64,000 bases of DNA from Marinihelvus sp963695135 (GTDB lineage Bacteria; Pseudomonadota; Gammaproteobacteria; Xanthomonadales; SZUA-36): assembly GCA_963695135.1 (NCBI GenBank), contig CAVOGA010000001.1:248001-312000 (forward strand), written 5' to 3'. This document shows positions 52,155-60,989 of the stretch, piece after piece. The translations under genes and the position numbers were made by a program. How positions within the stretch are numbered: the stretch's first letter is position 1; each line of letters starts with the position of its first letter. The notes under the pieces were generated by a model that searched no databases, had not been told where the DNA came from, and saw nothing but the letters and a program-made list of their open reading frames with translations.

Positions 52155-54539
52155 TCAGTGCAGCGGGTTGCCGCAACCCCGCAACACGCGGCCGCCGACA
52201 TTTACCGCAACCGTGGTCTGATACTCGACGTCGACCATCGTGTCCGTGCAGGGTCCGGGCGTCAGTTCGACACGAATAGACAGACCCCGCGCCTGGCCGG
52301 TAAACACATTGCCCGGTCCCTCCTCCAACAGCTCCGGGCCTTCGGCCATGAACCGGAAGCGCTCCGCACCGTAATCGGTCACCAGCAGACTTTCCCCGGA
52401 AGAGAACAGTTCCAGATGCCAGCCAGGCTCGTTGCCGACCGCACGAAAGTCAGCACCGCGCAATTTCGCGTCTTCCCACACGGAATAGTAGCTGTTGACC
52501 TTGCACTGCAGGGATTTGCCGTTAACCTCCAGCGTGGCTTCATCGCCCTTGGCCCAGAACGACAGGCCACGGGTTTCATATTTAGCGCCGGACGCGCTGC
52601 GGGCCGGCTTCAGCGTACGCTGTTCCTGGTCAATCCACAGGTACATGTCGCCATCCTTCATGCTGCTGACCAGGTAGCGGCCATCTTCACAGTCCCAGGC
52701 CCAGTTGGTCTGGCGAACAACTTCCTGAGCCTCGGCTTCCGGCTCAACAATTTGCGGCAGTGCCGCGACGATCGCCACCGGCTCCGGCAGCACGGTGGCC
52801 GGCGCGTCTTCGCTCATCATCCGCTGACGCGCCAGCGGAATCGGCGGGCCGCCCAGGGACAGGAACTCGTCGTGAAATGCCTTCCAGGCCTCGCGCCCGC
52901 CCCGCTCCGCGGTCCAGTCATCGCGAAGCTGCTTGATCATCAGCTTGCCAAGGGTGTAGTTCAGGTACGCCGGATCGTAGGTGCCCCGCGCCGCCTGCTG
53001 GATCGCGGTGCCTTCACTCTGGTAAGCCTCTTCCATGAAGAAGACCCTGGCATCTTCCACGCTCCAGCCCTGCGTATGCAGGCCAATGCTGGCCAGGAAC
53101 CGGGCATTGCGCAGCAGGGCGTTGCTCAGCTGACCGATGCGTGTCTCGGCATCGGCATTGCGCAGGCCGGCCTCCAGCATCATCTCTTCCGTGTAATGCG
53201 CCCAGCCTTCACCGAAGGCATAGCTGACGAAGGCGCGGCCAAAAATCCACGGCGCGCGGTTCGCATGCATGAAGTTCAGGAAATGGCCGGGCCAGACCTC
53301 GTGTACCGAGGTGAACAGCAAGTCCGACTCGCCCGGAATGTAACCCTCCTGAACATCTTCCGGCCAGGCCGGATTCGGGGGCGTGATGTAGTAGACCGAT
53401 GGCTGGTTCTCTTCCCACGGCCCCGGGATGGAAATGTAGGCAGAGTTGGACCGCGCGTAGGGCGGTGACTCCTCCACCAGGGCGAGTTCATCGCCGGGAA
53501 TGCTGACCAGGTCCGCTTCCACCAGGAATGCACGGGTTTCCTCGAGCTGCCGGCGGGCGGCGGCAACCGGGCCACCCTCCGGCTTGCGCGCGGACATTTT
53601 GTCCATGCAGTTGGGCAGGTCCATGCCCGGGGCAAACTCGGCACAGGCGTTGCGCAGGGCGGCCAGGTTGCGCTCCATGTCAGCGCGGCCGGCAGCCTCC
53701 AGCTCGGCCAGGTCCATGTCAACCCGTTCGGTATCCCAGAGCATTTCCGCGTAAAGCTGCGGGCCCAGGGCAAAGCTCTGGTCCGCGATGGTCTTGCCCA
53801 GTTCCATCCAGTCAGCCAGGTCACTCATGGCGGCGACCGCCGTCGCATTGGCCCGCTTGAAGCGCGCCTGCAGTTCCGGGTTGTCCACGGAGGCAAAAAT
53901 GGCCGGCACATCGTCCCGGAAATAGCTGGCGTAACCGGCGAAGGTGTCCTGGCCGAGCTGCAGCCAGGTTTCCGGCATGGGCATGCGCAGGTTGTTGCGG
54001 ATCTGTGCCGCGGCGAAGGGCAGCGCCTCCAGGTACCGCGTGAAGGACACCATGCGCTCTTCGAGGGGCGCATAGTCCAGCGTGAGGTAGGGGGCGGGGT
54101 CCAGCGAATCATTCATCCAGCCGAAATAGAACTGGGGATTCCGGTAGGGCCAGCGCGCCTTGACCAGCCAGAACAGGTCATGGTCCATGCGGGCAACGAA
54201 ATAATCGCGCTGGTACTGCTGCTCTGCTGACAGGCTGTCATCGGCGAAAGCGAGGGCATCACGCCGCGCCTTGCGCAGACGCTGCGCCTCGCGCTCCAGG
54301 CCCTCCTGGCTCCAGTCCGGCAGCTTGCCGTCAAACTCGTGACGGCCCTGCGTCACCGCCCAGGCAGGGTGCGCAGCCAGGTAAGTCTCGATCTGCCCAT
54401 CGATGAACACGTCCCAGGGATGAGGTGGAGGCGGCTCCGGCGCTGCAACGGTCTGCGGCTCGTCGTTGTTGCCGCCGCAGGCAACCAGCAGCAGGGTGAA
54501 CAGCGCGGCCAGGGCCGGCGCAAGGCGAAGTTTTTTCAT
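52155..54539 (-). CDS. Lipoprotein fusing DUF885, MliC and a COG3650-like domain
   Basis: The 794-aa protein has a lipoprotein signal (LLLVACGG, Cys about 21). Residues about 40-600 are DUF885, with LFTSVHEVWPGHFLNFMHAN and FGEGWAHYTEEMMLE as the metal-site blocks. About 605-680 form an MliC domain (WDCEDGRYLVSS, SASGAKYETRGLSFWAKGDE, with paired Cys), the family of membrane-bound C-type lysozyme inhibitors. About 690-794 match a COG3650-like domain (RAVGNEPGWHLELFSSGE, CTDTMVDVEY, LRGCGNPLH). The combination suggests an outer-membrane or periplasmic protein acting on peptides or cell-wall components; its activity is unknown. Confidence 0.85.
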   Translation of the reverse strand: MKKLRLAPALAALFTLLLVACGGNNDEPQTVAAPEPPPPHPWDVFIDGQIETYLAAHPAWAVTQGRHEFDGKLPDWSQEGLEREAQRLRKARRDALAFADDSLSAEQQYQRDYFVARMDHDLFWLVKARWPYRNPQFYFGWMNDSLDPAPYLTLDYAPLEERMVSFTRYLEALPFAAAQIRNNLRMPMPETWLQLGQDTFAGYASYFRDDVPAIFASVDNPELQARFKRANATAVAAMSDLADWMELGKTIADQSFALGPQLYAEMLWDTERVDMDLAELEAAGRADMERNLAALRNACAEFAPGMDLPNCMDKMSARKPEGGPVAAARRQLEETRAFLVEADLVSIPGDELALVEESPPYARSNSAYISIPGPWEENQPSVYYITPPNPAWPEDVQEGYIPGESDLLFTSVHEVWPGHFLNFMHANRAPWIFGRAFVSYAFGEGWAHYTEEMMLEAGLRNADAETRIGQLSNALLRNARFLASIGLHTQGWSVEDARVFFMEEAYQSEGTAIQQAARGTYDPAYLNYTLGKLMIKQLRDDWTAERGGREAWKAFHDEFLSLGGPPIPLARQRMMSEDAPATVLPEPVAIVAALPQIVEPEAEAQEVVRQTNWAWDCEDGRYLVSSMKDGDMYLWIDQEQRTLKPARSASGAKYETRGLSFWAKGDEATLEVNGKSLQCKVNSYYSVWEDAKLRGADFRAVGNEPGWHLELFSSGESLLVTDYGAERFRFMAEGPELLEEGPGNVFTGQARGLSIRVELTPGPCTDTMVDVEYQTTVAVNVGGRVLRGCGNPLH

Positions 54540-54732
54540 GATGACCCGAATTCGTCTGCGATTCCCTAGTTTACCAAGGCATCGGGGCCGGCATAACTCC
54601 CGGCCGGGTGTTTGCCGTGGCCTTGGCGGACCGCCGCCGGCATGATGCAGCGCGCTGGGCTATGGTTCGGAGCACGGGCCGTGGAATAATGTGCTCCCAC
54701 GCCAGAATCACCGACCGGAGATCTCCCGAACC

Positions 54733-56174
54733 ATGGATACACCCAGCGCGCAAAACTTCATCGACGAGAAGTGGAACGACGAGATCGTTCCCGAGCTTGT
54801 CGAGTACATCAAGATTCCCAACAAGTCCCCGCACTTTGATCCGGACTGGGAAGCGCACGGGTACATGGAAGACGCGATACAGCAGATCTACGCCTGGTGC
54901 GCGAAACAGGACATTCCCGGCATGACCGCGGAGATTGTCCGCCTGCCTGGCCGCACCCCGCTGATTTTCATGGAAATTCCCGCAGCCAACGGTGGCAGCA
55001 ACGAGGACACGGTGCTCCTGTACGGGCACCTGGACAAGCAGCCGGAGATGAGCCGGCTGGGCGGACGACCTGGGTCCATGGAAGCCGGTCATCAAGGACG
55101 GCAAGCTCTACGGGCGCGGCGGCGCGGATGACGGCTATGCGGCCTACGGCTCGCTGACCGCGATCCTCGCGGTGCAACGCGAAGGGCCTGCCCCATTGCC
55201 GCTGCGTGGTCATCATCGAGGCCTGCGAGGAGTCCGGCAGCTACGACCTGCCGTTTTACATTGACCACCTGCAGGACCGCATCGGTGAACCGTCCCTGGT
55301 GGTTTGCCTGGACTCGGGCGCGGGCAACTACGAGCAGCTGTGGCTGACGGTGTCCCTGCGCGGCATGGCGGCCGGCACGCTGCGCGCGGAGGTGCTGACC
55401 GAGGGCGTTCACTCCGGCTATGCCTCCGGCGTGGTGCCCTCCAGTTTCCGGATCCTGCGCCAGCTGATAGCGCGCCTGGAAGACGAGAACAGCGGTCGTG
55501 TACTGCCGGATTACCTGCACGCGGATATCCCGGAACAGCGCCTGGAGCAGACCCGCCGCATGGCCGAAGAACTCGGCGACAAGGTATGGCAGGCCTATCC
55601 CTTCGTTAAGGGCGTGGAACCGCAGGCCGACAACAACGTGGACCGGATTCTCAACCGCACCTGGCGCCCGGCGCTGTCCTATACCGGCGTGGATGGCATG
55701 CCCGCACTGGGCTCCGCCGGCAACGTGCTGCGCCCCTACACCAGCCTGAAACTGTCCATGCGCCTGCCGCCCACGGTCAACGGTGACCAGGCGACCGCGC
55801 GCATGAAAGAGACCCTGGAGGCCAACCCGCCCTGCAACGCGCGGGTCAGCTTTGAATCAGACCAGGGCGCCACGGGCTGGAATGCGCCGGCGATTGCGCC
55901 CTGGCTGCATAACTCGCTGGAGAAGGCCTCCCAGGCCACCTATGGCCGCAGCGTGATGTACATGGGCGAGGGCGGCACGATTCCCTTCATGGCCATGCTG
56001 GGCGAGGCATTCCCCGAGGCACAGTTCATGATCACCGGGGTCCTCGGGCCGCAGTCGAATGCGCACGGACCAAACGAGTTTCTGCACATTCCCTTTGCGC
56101 GCCGCCTGACCACCTGCGTGGCGCAGGTCCTCACGGACCATGCGGGACGCAGCCCGCAGCAAGCGGCCGCCTGA
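54733..56174 (+). pseudogene. M20-family dipeptidase, two frameshifts
   Basis: ATG 54733 begins MDTPSAQNFIDEKWNDEIVP. The parts give a normal M20 peptidase: TVLLYGHLDKQPEM (zinc His/Asp), WADDLGPWKPVIKDGKLYGR, GGADDGYAAYGSL, VVIIEACEESGSYDLPFYID, GVHSGYASGVVPSSFRI, MGEGGTIPFMAMLGEAFPEA and QSNAHGPNEFLHI. The frame breaks at 55053-55054 and 55184-55186. Removing one C and one G restores it. Probable function is hydrolysis of dipeptides or N-acyl amino acids. Confidence 0.88.
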
Positions 56175-58094
56175 GGCGCACCGCACAAAACGTCGCCGGC
56201 AAGAACGCCTAGCTGACGCCCGGCTCCGGGCGGGGTTCAGGTGGCGGTTGCTGTTCGCCATCCGGCCCGGCCGCACGGCATCCTGGGCATCGTCCGCCAG
56301 GACGCGCTCCAGTTCCGCCAGGTTTGCCTGGATACGGAAACCGTAAGCCTCCTCGTCACCCCAGACCTCGTAGAGTTTGCGCAGGCCTTCCGTGTCGTGC
56401 TTCTCGAAGGTCTCTGCAATCCACCTGGCGCGGGCGTCCGGCACGCCCAACATGCGCAAGGCCTCCTCGCCGGTGGCCAGGGCGGAGCCAAAGGTTTCGC
56501 GGGCAAAAAAGTCGACCCCGGCCTTCATCAGGCGGTAGCTGTGGGGGCGGTCCACGGCCCGGGCCAGTACCTTGAGATGCGGGAACATGGCCTTGGTGGT
56601 TTCCACCATGGCGACCGCCTTGTCCGGGTCATCGATCGCGATCACCAGCAGGCGCGCGTTGGCCGCTCCGGCCGCCAGCAGCAGGTCGGCCCGGGACGCA
56701 TCACCGTAAAACACCTTGTTGCCAAAGCGGCCGGTCAGTTCGATCTGCCCTGCGTCATGGTCCAGCAGGGTGGACTCGAAGCCGCCGGCCTTCAGTGTGC
56801 GACCGACGATCTGGCCGAAGCGCCCGTATCCGGCAATGATCACGGGGCGTCCATGATCCTCCAGGGTTCCATCATCCTCCGGCTCGCTGCTGCGGTCCGC
56901 CAGGCGGGGCTGGATGACCCGCTCAAAGACAATGATCATCAGGGGCGTCAGAATCATGGAAAGGATGACCACCAGGATCAGGACGCTGGCCGTGTCACCG
57001 GGCATGGCGGAGGACTGGAGCGCGAACGACACCAGCAGGAAGGCGAACTCGCCCCCCTGGGCCAGGGCAAAGGCAAACAGGGTCGCATCCGGCACCGGCA
57101 ACCGGAAAAAGCGCCCCAGAAAGTAGAGCACCAGCAGCTTGATGCCCATGAGCGCCACGACCCAGGCCAGGATGGTTCCCGGCTGCGAACCCAGCAGCGC
57201 CAGGTCGATGCTGGCGCCAACCGACAGGAAAAACAGGCCCAGCAGCAGCCCCTTGAAAGGCTCGATATCCGATTCGAGCTGGTGGCGGAACTCGCTTTCC
57301 GCCAGCACCACCCCGGCCACGAAGGTGCCCAGCGCCGGTGACAGGCCGATCAGGTTCATCAACACGATGACGCCAATGATCAGCAACAACGCGGTCGCCA
57401 TGAAAATCTCGCGGCTGCCGGTACGCGCGATGTAGCGGAAGAACGGACGGGCCAGGTAGCGGCCCGCCAGCCAGATACCGAGCACCACGCCGATGACCAT
57501 CAGGGCGCGCAGCCAGCCGGCCATGTCACCATGCGCCGGGCCGTGACCCGCTTCGGCGCCCGGCGCACCCAGACCTTCGAGGGCGAGGAAGGGAATGATC
57601 GCCAGGACCGGGATTACCGCGATGTCCTGGAACAGCAGCACGGAGAAGGCGCGCTGCCCGGCAGCGGTTTTCATCCAGCCCTTCTCATCCAGCGTCTGCA
57701 GGACCATGGCAGTGGAGCTCAGGGACAGGGTCAGGCCAATGAGCAGCGCGGTTTGCCAGGGATAGCCGAAGGCATAACTGATGGTGCCTATCGCCAGCGC
57801 CGTGATGACCACCTGGGCGCCGCCAAGACCCAGGATGGGCACGCGCAGCCGCCAGAGCTTCGACGGCTCCAGTTCCAGCCCCACGATAAACAGCATCAGC
57901 ACCACGCCAAACTCGGCGAAGTGCATGACATCGGAGCCCTCCTCGCCAACCAGCCCGAGAAAGTAGGGGCCGATCAGCAGGCCGGCCAGCAGGTAGCCCA
58001 GCGCAGAGCCCAGGCCGAGACGCTTGGCCAGGGGCACGGCAATCACCGCTGCGGCGAGATAGACCAGGGCCTGTAGCAGTATCTCCTGGTACAT
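55857..58094 (-). CDS. Kef-type K+/H+ antiporter (CPA2) with TrkA-N domain
   Basis: The protein has about twelve membrane helices (residues 1-380; GSALGYLLAGLLIGPYFLGL, GLTLSLSSTAMVLQTLDEKG, LLFQDIAVIPVLAIIPFLAL). A cytoplasmic TrkA-N domain follows (VIIAGYGRFGQIVGRTLKAG, KVFYGDASRADLLLAAGA). This is KefB/KefC-like potassium efflux. The frame formally runs to 55857 (745 aa), but past about 56270 it is a shadow of the convergent peptidase gene. A base indel near 56255-56280 would instead give an ending EQQPPPEPRPEPGVS with a stop at 56209 and a normal size of about 628 aa. Confidence 0.88.
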   Translation of the reverse strand: MYQEILLQALVYLAAAVIAVPLAKRLGLGSALGYLLAGLLIGPYFLGLVGEEGSDVMHFAEFGVVLMLFIVGLELEPSKLWRLRVPILGLGGAQVVITALAIGTISYAFGYPWQTALLIGLTLSLSSTAMVLQTLDEKGWMKTAAGQRAFSVLLFQDIAVIPVLAIIPFLALEGLGAPGAEAGHGPAHGDMAGWLRALMVIGVVLGIWLAGRYLARPFFRYIARTGSREIFMATALLLIIGVIVLMNLIGLSPALGTFVAGVVLAESEFRHQLESDIEPFKGLLLGLFFLSVGASIDLALLGSQPGTILAWVVALMGIKLLVLYFLGRFFRLPVPDATLFAFALAQGGEFAFLLVSFALQSSAMPGDTASVLILVVILSMILTPLMIIVFERVIQPRLADRSSEPEDDGTLEDHGRPVIIAGYGRFGQIVGRTLKAGGFESTLLDHDAGQIELTGRFGNKVFYGDASRADLLLAAGAANARLLVIAIDDPDKAVAMVETTKAMFPHLKVLARAVDRPHSYRLMKAGVDFFARETFGSALATGEEALRMLGVPDARARWIAETFEKHDTEGLRKLYEVWGDEEAYGFRIQANLAELERVLADDAQDAVRPGRMANSNRHLNPARSRASARRSCRRRFVRCASGGRLLRAASRMVREDLRHAGGQAARKGNVQKLVWSVRIRLRPEDPGDHELCLGECLAQHGHEGNRAALAHVHHAAAIGGLGGLLQRVMQPGRNRRRIPARGALV

Positions 58095-58096
58095 AA

Positions 58097-59062
58097 TCAG
58101 TCCCCGACCAGGGGACGCCAGAGCTGATCGGTGAAGTACTCGCGGCGATCGGTGAAGATGTCCTGCACTTCGAAACCCGCCGCCCGGGCCAGCGCATCGA
58201 TGTGCGGCTGGTCGTATTTCTGGGAAATTTCCATGTGAATCAGCTCACCCTCATCGAAATCAAAGGACTGCCCGAGTGCCGCGATATGCACCCGCTGGGC
58301 CCTGTCGCTGCGCAGGTAACTTTTGGCCGCGCCCGTTTCCGGATCGTAATCAGGCTGGTGGGAGAACGCGCTGGTGTCGAAGTCACCACCCAGCTCCCGG
58401 TTGATCCGCTCGAGCAGGTTCAGGTTGAAACGGGCCGTGATACCGGCGGCGTCATCATAGGCGGCGCGGATCACCGCCGGGTCTTTCTTCAGGTCCAGGC
58501 CAATCAGGAGAAAGTCGCCGGCGGTCATGGACTGGCGAATGGCGGCAAGAAACTCCACGGCCGCGTCCCGGGTAAAGTTGCCCAGGTTGGACCCCATGAA
58601 AGCAAACACCCGGCGCACGTCGGGCCGGCGCTGCTCCGCCAGCCAGTGCATGTAGTTGCCGGCGATCGGCTCCATGACCAGCCAGGGGCGACCGGGGCGC
58701 AGACGCTCTTCAAGCAGGCGCAGCACGTTGGCCGAGATGTCCAGGGGCTTGAAGACAAACTCCGCGCCGAGCTCGTGGAGCGCGTCGACCAGGTGAGAAA
58801 TCTTGCTGCCGTCGCCTGCCCCAAGCTCAACCAGCTCAAAGGCGCCACCCGTGGCCATGGCGCGGGCAATGCCAGGGCCCTGTTCGCGCAGAATTTCGCG
58901 CTCACAGTCGGTCAGGTAATACTCGGGGCTGGCCATGATGTCCTGGAACAGTCGGTCACCGGCCGCGTCGTAGAAATAGCGTGATGAGAGACGCCTTGGC
59001 TTTGCAGCCAGGCCCTCAAGGACGGAATTGGCGAATTCCCTGTCGATTCCATTGACCTCCAT
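58097..59062 (-). CDS. egtD: L-histidine N-alpha-methyltransferase (EgtD-like)
   Basis: EgtD trimethylates histidine to hercynine for ergothioneine synthesis. The 321-aa protein has SSRYFYDAAGDRLFQDI, the SAM loop LVELGAGDGSKISHLVDAL, FAFMGSNLGNFTRDAA, LLIGLDLKKDPAVIRAAYDD, NLNLLERINRELGGDFD and the substrate-loop MEISQKY. No egtB is adjacent, so it may make hercynine only, or its partner lies elsewhere. It ends two bases before the antiporter start, so the two may be co-transcribed. Confidence 0.85.
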   Translation of the reverse strand: MEVNGIDREFANSVLEGLAAKPRRLSSRYFYDAAGDRLFQDIMASPEYYLTDCEREILREQGPGIARAMATGGAFELVELGAGDGSKISHLVDALHELGAEFVFKPLDISANVLRLLEERLRPGRPWLVMEPIAGNYMHWLAEQRRPDVRRVFAFMGSNLGNFTRDAAVEFLAAIRQSMTAGDFLLIGLDLKKDPAVIRAAYDDAAGITARFNLNLLERINRELGGDFDTSAFSHQPDYDPETGAAKSYLRSDRAQRVHIAALGQSFDFDEGELIHMEISQKYDQPHIDALARAAGFEVQDIFTDRREYFTDQLWRPLVGD

Positions 59063-59079
59063 GAACCCCCCGGTGCGTT

Positions 59080-59991
59080 TTATTGTGCGCAGTTGAGCTG
59101 CGGGCAGGGTTCGTCAGCCTCGCCCCGTTCCAGCTGGATGGTAGCGTGCTCGATACTGAACTGCTCGTGAAGCCGAACCGCGAGTTCGTTGAGGAAGTTG
59201 TCCGAATCCGGCAGAGGCGACATGACCAGGTGGGCGGTCAGGGCCGTGTCCGTGGTGCTCATGGGCCAGATATGCAGATCATGCATTGCCTGCACAGCGG
59301 GTTGAGCGAGCAGGAACGCCCGCACCTGCTCCGGGTCAATTTGCTCCGGGACCCCGTCCACCGCCAGGTTCAGGGAGTCGCGCAGCAGGCCCCAGGTCGA
59401 CCAGAAAATCACCGCGGCGATCAGCAGGCTGACTGCCGGATCCACCCAGGCCCATCCGAACCACCAGATCAGCGCGCCGGAGATCACCACACCCAGGGAA
59501 ACCGCCGCATCGGCGGCCATGTGCAGGTAGGCGCCACGGATGTTCAGATCGCTGTCCTTACCGCGCAGAAACATCAGTGCCGTTGCCGTGTTGATGACCA
59601 CGCCGATGGCAGCCACCACCATTATGGTGGTGCCCACCGGCTCCACCGGTTCAAAAAGCCGCCCCAGCGCTTCCCAGGTAATGGCGCCTACCGCAACCAG
59701 CAGCAGCAGGCCGCTGCCCAGGCTGGCAAGTATCGTCGCCCGGGAATAACCATAGGTGCGTCGTGCCGAGGGCTTGCGCGTCGCCAGCGCCGCGGCGCCC
59801 CAGGCCAGCAACAGTCCCAGCACATCGCTGAGGTTGTGGCCCGCATCGGTGAGCAACGCGAGGGAATTGGAGGCCAGCCCGAAGATGACTTCGACCACCA
59901 CGAAGATGACATTCAGCGCAACGCCAACTCCGAAAGCCCTGCTGAAGTCAGGGGCCGAATGGTGATGATGGTGGTGATCAGCGCGGTTCAT
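59080..59991 (-). CDS. Cation diffusion facilitator (CzcD/ZitB-like)
   Basis: The 303-aa protein from ATG 59991 has six membrane helices and a His-rich N-terminus (MNRADHHHHHHSAP). The metal-site motif LALLTDAGHNLSDVLGLLLA and its partner AAYLHMAADAAVSLGVVIS-like segment (AYLHMAADAAVSLGV) carry the HxxxD and DxxxD type ligands of Zn/Cd/Co exporters. A cytoplasmic CDF domain ends in CPQLNC. It lies 16 bases after a GDT1-type gene, so a metal-export pair is plausible. Confidence 0.92.
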   Translation of the reverse strand: MNRADHHHHHHSAPDFSRAFGVGVALNVIFVVVEVIFGLASNSLALLTDAGHNLSDVLGLLLAWGAAALATRKPSARRTYGYSRATILASLGSGLLLLVAVGAITWEALGRLFEPVEPVGTTIMVVAAIGVVINTATALMFLRGKDSDLNIRGAYLHMAADAAVSLGVVISGALIWWFGWAWVDPAVSLLIAAVIFWSTWGLLRDSLNLAVDGVPEQIDPEQVRAFLLAQPAVQAMHDLHIWPMSTTDTALTAHLVMSPLPDSDNFLNELAVRLHEQFSIEHATIQLERGEADEPCPQLNCAQ

Positions 59992-60007
59992 GACAACAGG
60001 CTGCTCA

Positions 60008-60295
60008 TTAGGCGGCAGCAAAAAATCCGCTGTACAGCACCCAGGCGCCGATGACCATGAATCCGCTGCCCGCAATAAGGGACAGTATCCGCGGATTGAG
60101 CACCTCGGACAGCAAGGCGCCCGCTGCCACACCGATCGCGCTGGTCAGCACCAGTGCGGAGGCGGCGGCCAGGAATACGGTCAGCTTGCTCACGTCACGA
60201 TCCGCCGCGAACAGCATGGTGACCAGCTGGGTTTTGTCCGCCATTTCAGCGATAAAAACGCTGAGAAACACGGTGCCAAGCAGTTTCCATTCCAT
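60008..60295 (-). CDS. TMEM165/GDT1 (UPF0016) family transporter, single-domain form
   Basis: The 95-aa protein has three membrane helices and one copy of the family motif, here EMADKTQL (usual E-x-G-D-K-T/S). Most family members contain two such domains of about 90 aa; this is a single-domain version that would need to dimerise. Bacterial homologues export manganese. No yybP-ykoY-like leader was recognised in the 73 bases upstream. Confidence 0.88.
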   Translation of the reverse strand: MEWKLLGTVFLSVFIAEMADKTQLVTMLFAADRDVSKLTVFLAAASALVLTSAIGVAAGALLSEVLNPRILSLIAGSGFMVIGAWVLYSGFFAAA

Positions 60296-60331
60296 CTCGA
60301 TGTATCTCCGGTCAGGTAGTCACAGTGTAAC

Positions 60332-60352
60332 GGGCCGGAATGATTCCGGCCC
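60332..60352. terminator. Perfect 21-base palindrome between gst and the GDT1-type gene
   Basis: Arms GGGCCGGAAT and ATTCCGGCCC flank a single central base. On the minus strand it lies 16 bases after the GST stop and about 37 bases before the GDT1-type start. It is not followed by a T run, so it may be a partial terminator or an mRNA-stabilising hairpin, or a protein-binding dyad. Confidence 0.4.
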
Positions 60353-60368
60353 TCGTCCCGGCGCCTGG

Positions 60369-60980
60369 CTAGCCGCGTTTTTCCCGGGCCAGGGCGCGCT
60401 GAACACCCTCGTCATCTTCCATCAGCGCCAGGAAATTCGCCAGCTTCGGCCAGGGCTCAAGGCCGCCGTCGAGCAGCCGCAGCCAACGCAGCATTGCATA
60501 GGCGTAGGCATCGAGCAGCGTGCGGCGCCCCAGCGCGATATGACCGTCCCCGCTGACCTGGCCCTCCAGCACATCCACGACCCGGCGGATACGCAACTCG
60601 AGGCCCGCCTTCACCGCCGCCAGGGCTTCTTCGCTGTGATCGGTCGTGAAGCGGCCCGGGTTGAACCAGCCGCCAAACGGCGGATGGTAGTCGCCGGTGA
60701 GAAAAGCGACCCAACGGTGGAACTGGAGCAGTTCCTCGTCCGTTTGACCGCCTGCCAGCTCCGAATCTCCGGCCAGGTACTGCAAAATCGCGTCAACCTG
60801 GGTCGCCACGGTCCCGTCGTCCAGCTGCAGCGCCGGAACCGCGCCCAGCGGATTGATGGCGAGGTACTCGTCGGACGGGTCGCGATGATTCACCCGCTTA
60901 AGCTCCAGCCCGACTCCCAGCCATTCGGCGAGAATGATCGGCGCGAGGGCGCAAGTTCCCGGTGCAAAGTAAAGTTTCAT
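60369..60980 (-). CDS. Glutathione S-transferase
   Basis: The 203-aa protein starts MKLYFAPGTCALAPIILAEW with the cysteine of beta-class GSTs. NPLGAVPALQLDDGTVATQV is the glutathione-binding site, and a helical C-terminal domain follows. It conjugates glutathione to electrophiles; the substrate is unknown. It is nine bases downstream of the pirin gene. Confidence 0.92.
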   Translation of the reverse strand: MKLYFAPGTCALAPIILAEWLGVGLELKRVNHRDPSDEYLAINPLGAVPALQLDDGTVATQVDAILQYLAGDSELAGGQTDEELLQFHRWVAFLTGDYHPPFGGWFNPGRFTTDHSEEALAAVKAGLELRIRRVVDVLEGQVSGDGHIALGRRTLLDAYAYAMLRWLRLLDGGLEPWPKLANFLALMEDDEGVQRALAREKRG

Positions 60981-60989
60981 AAATCCTCC

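Noticed and set aside
55857..56208. Last 117 codons of the antiporter frame as a real C-terminal domain
   Set aside because: They are exactly antisense to the conserved C-terminus of the M20 peptidase and have no antiporter-like features.
60296..60368. Manganese (yybP-ykoY) riboswitch before the GDT1-type gene
   Set aside because: The gap is only 73 bases and holds just one palindrome; the conserved multi-helix core of that riboswitch is not there.
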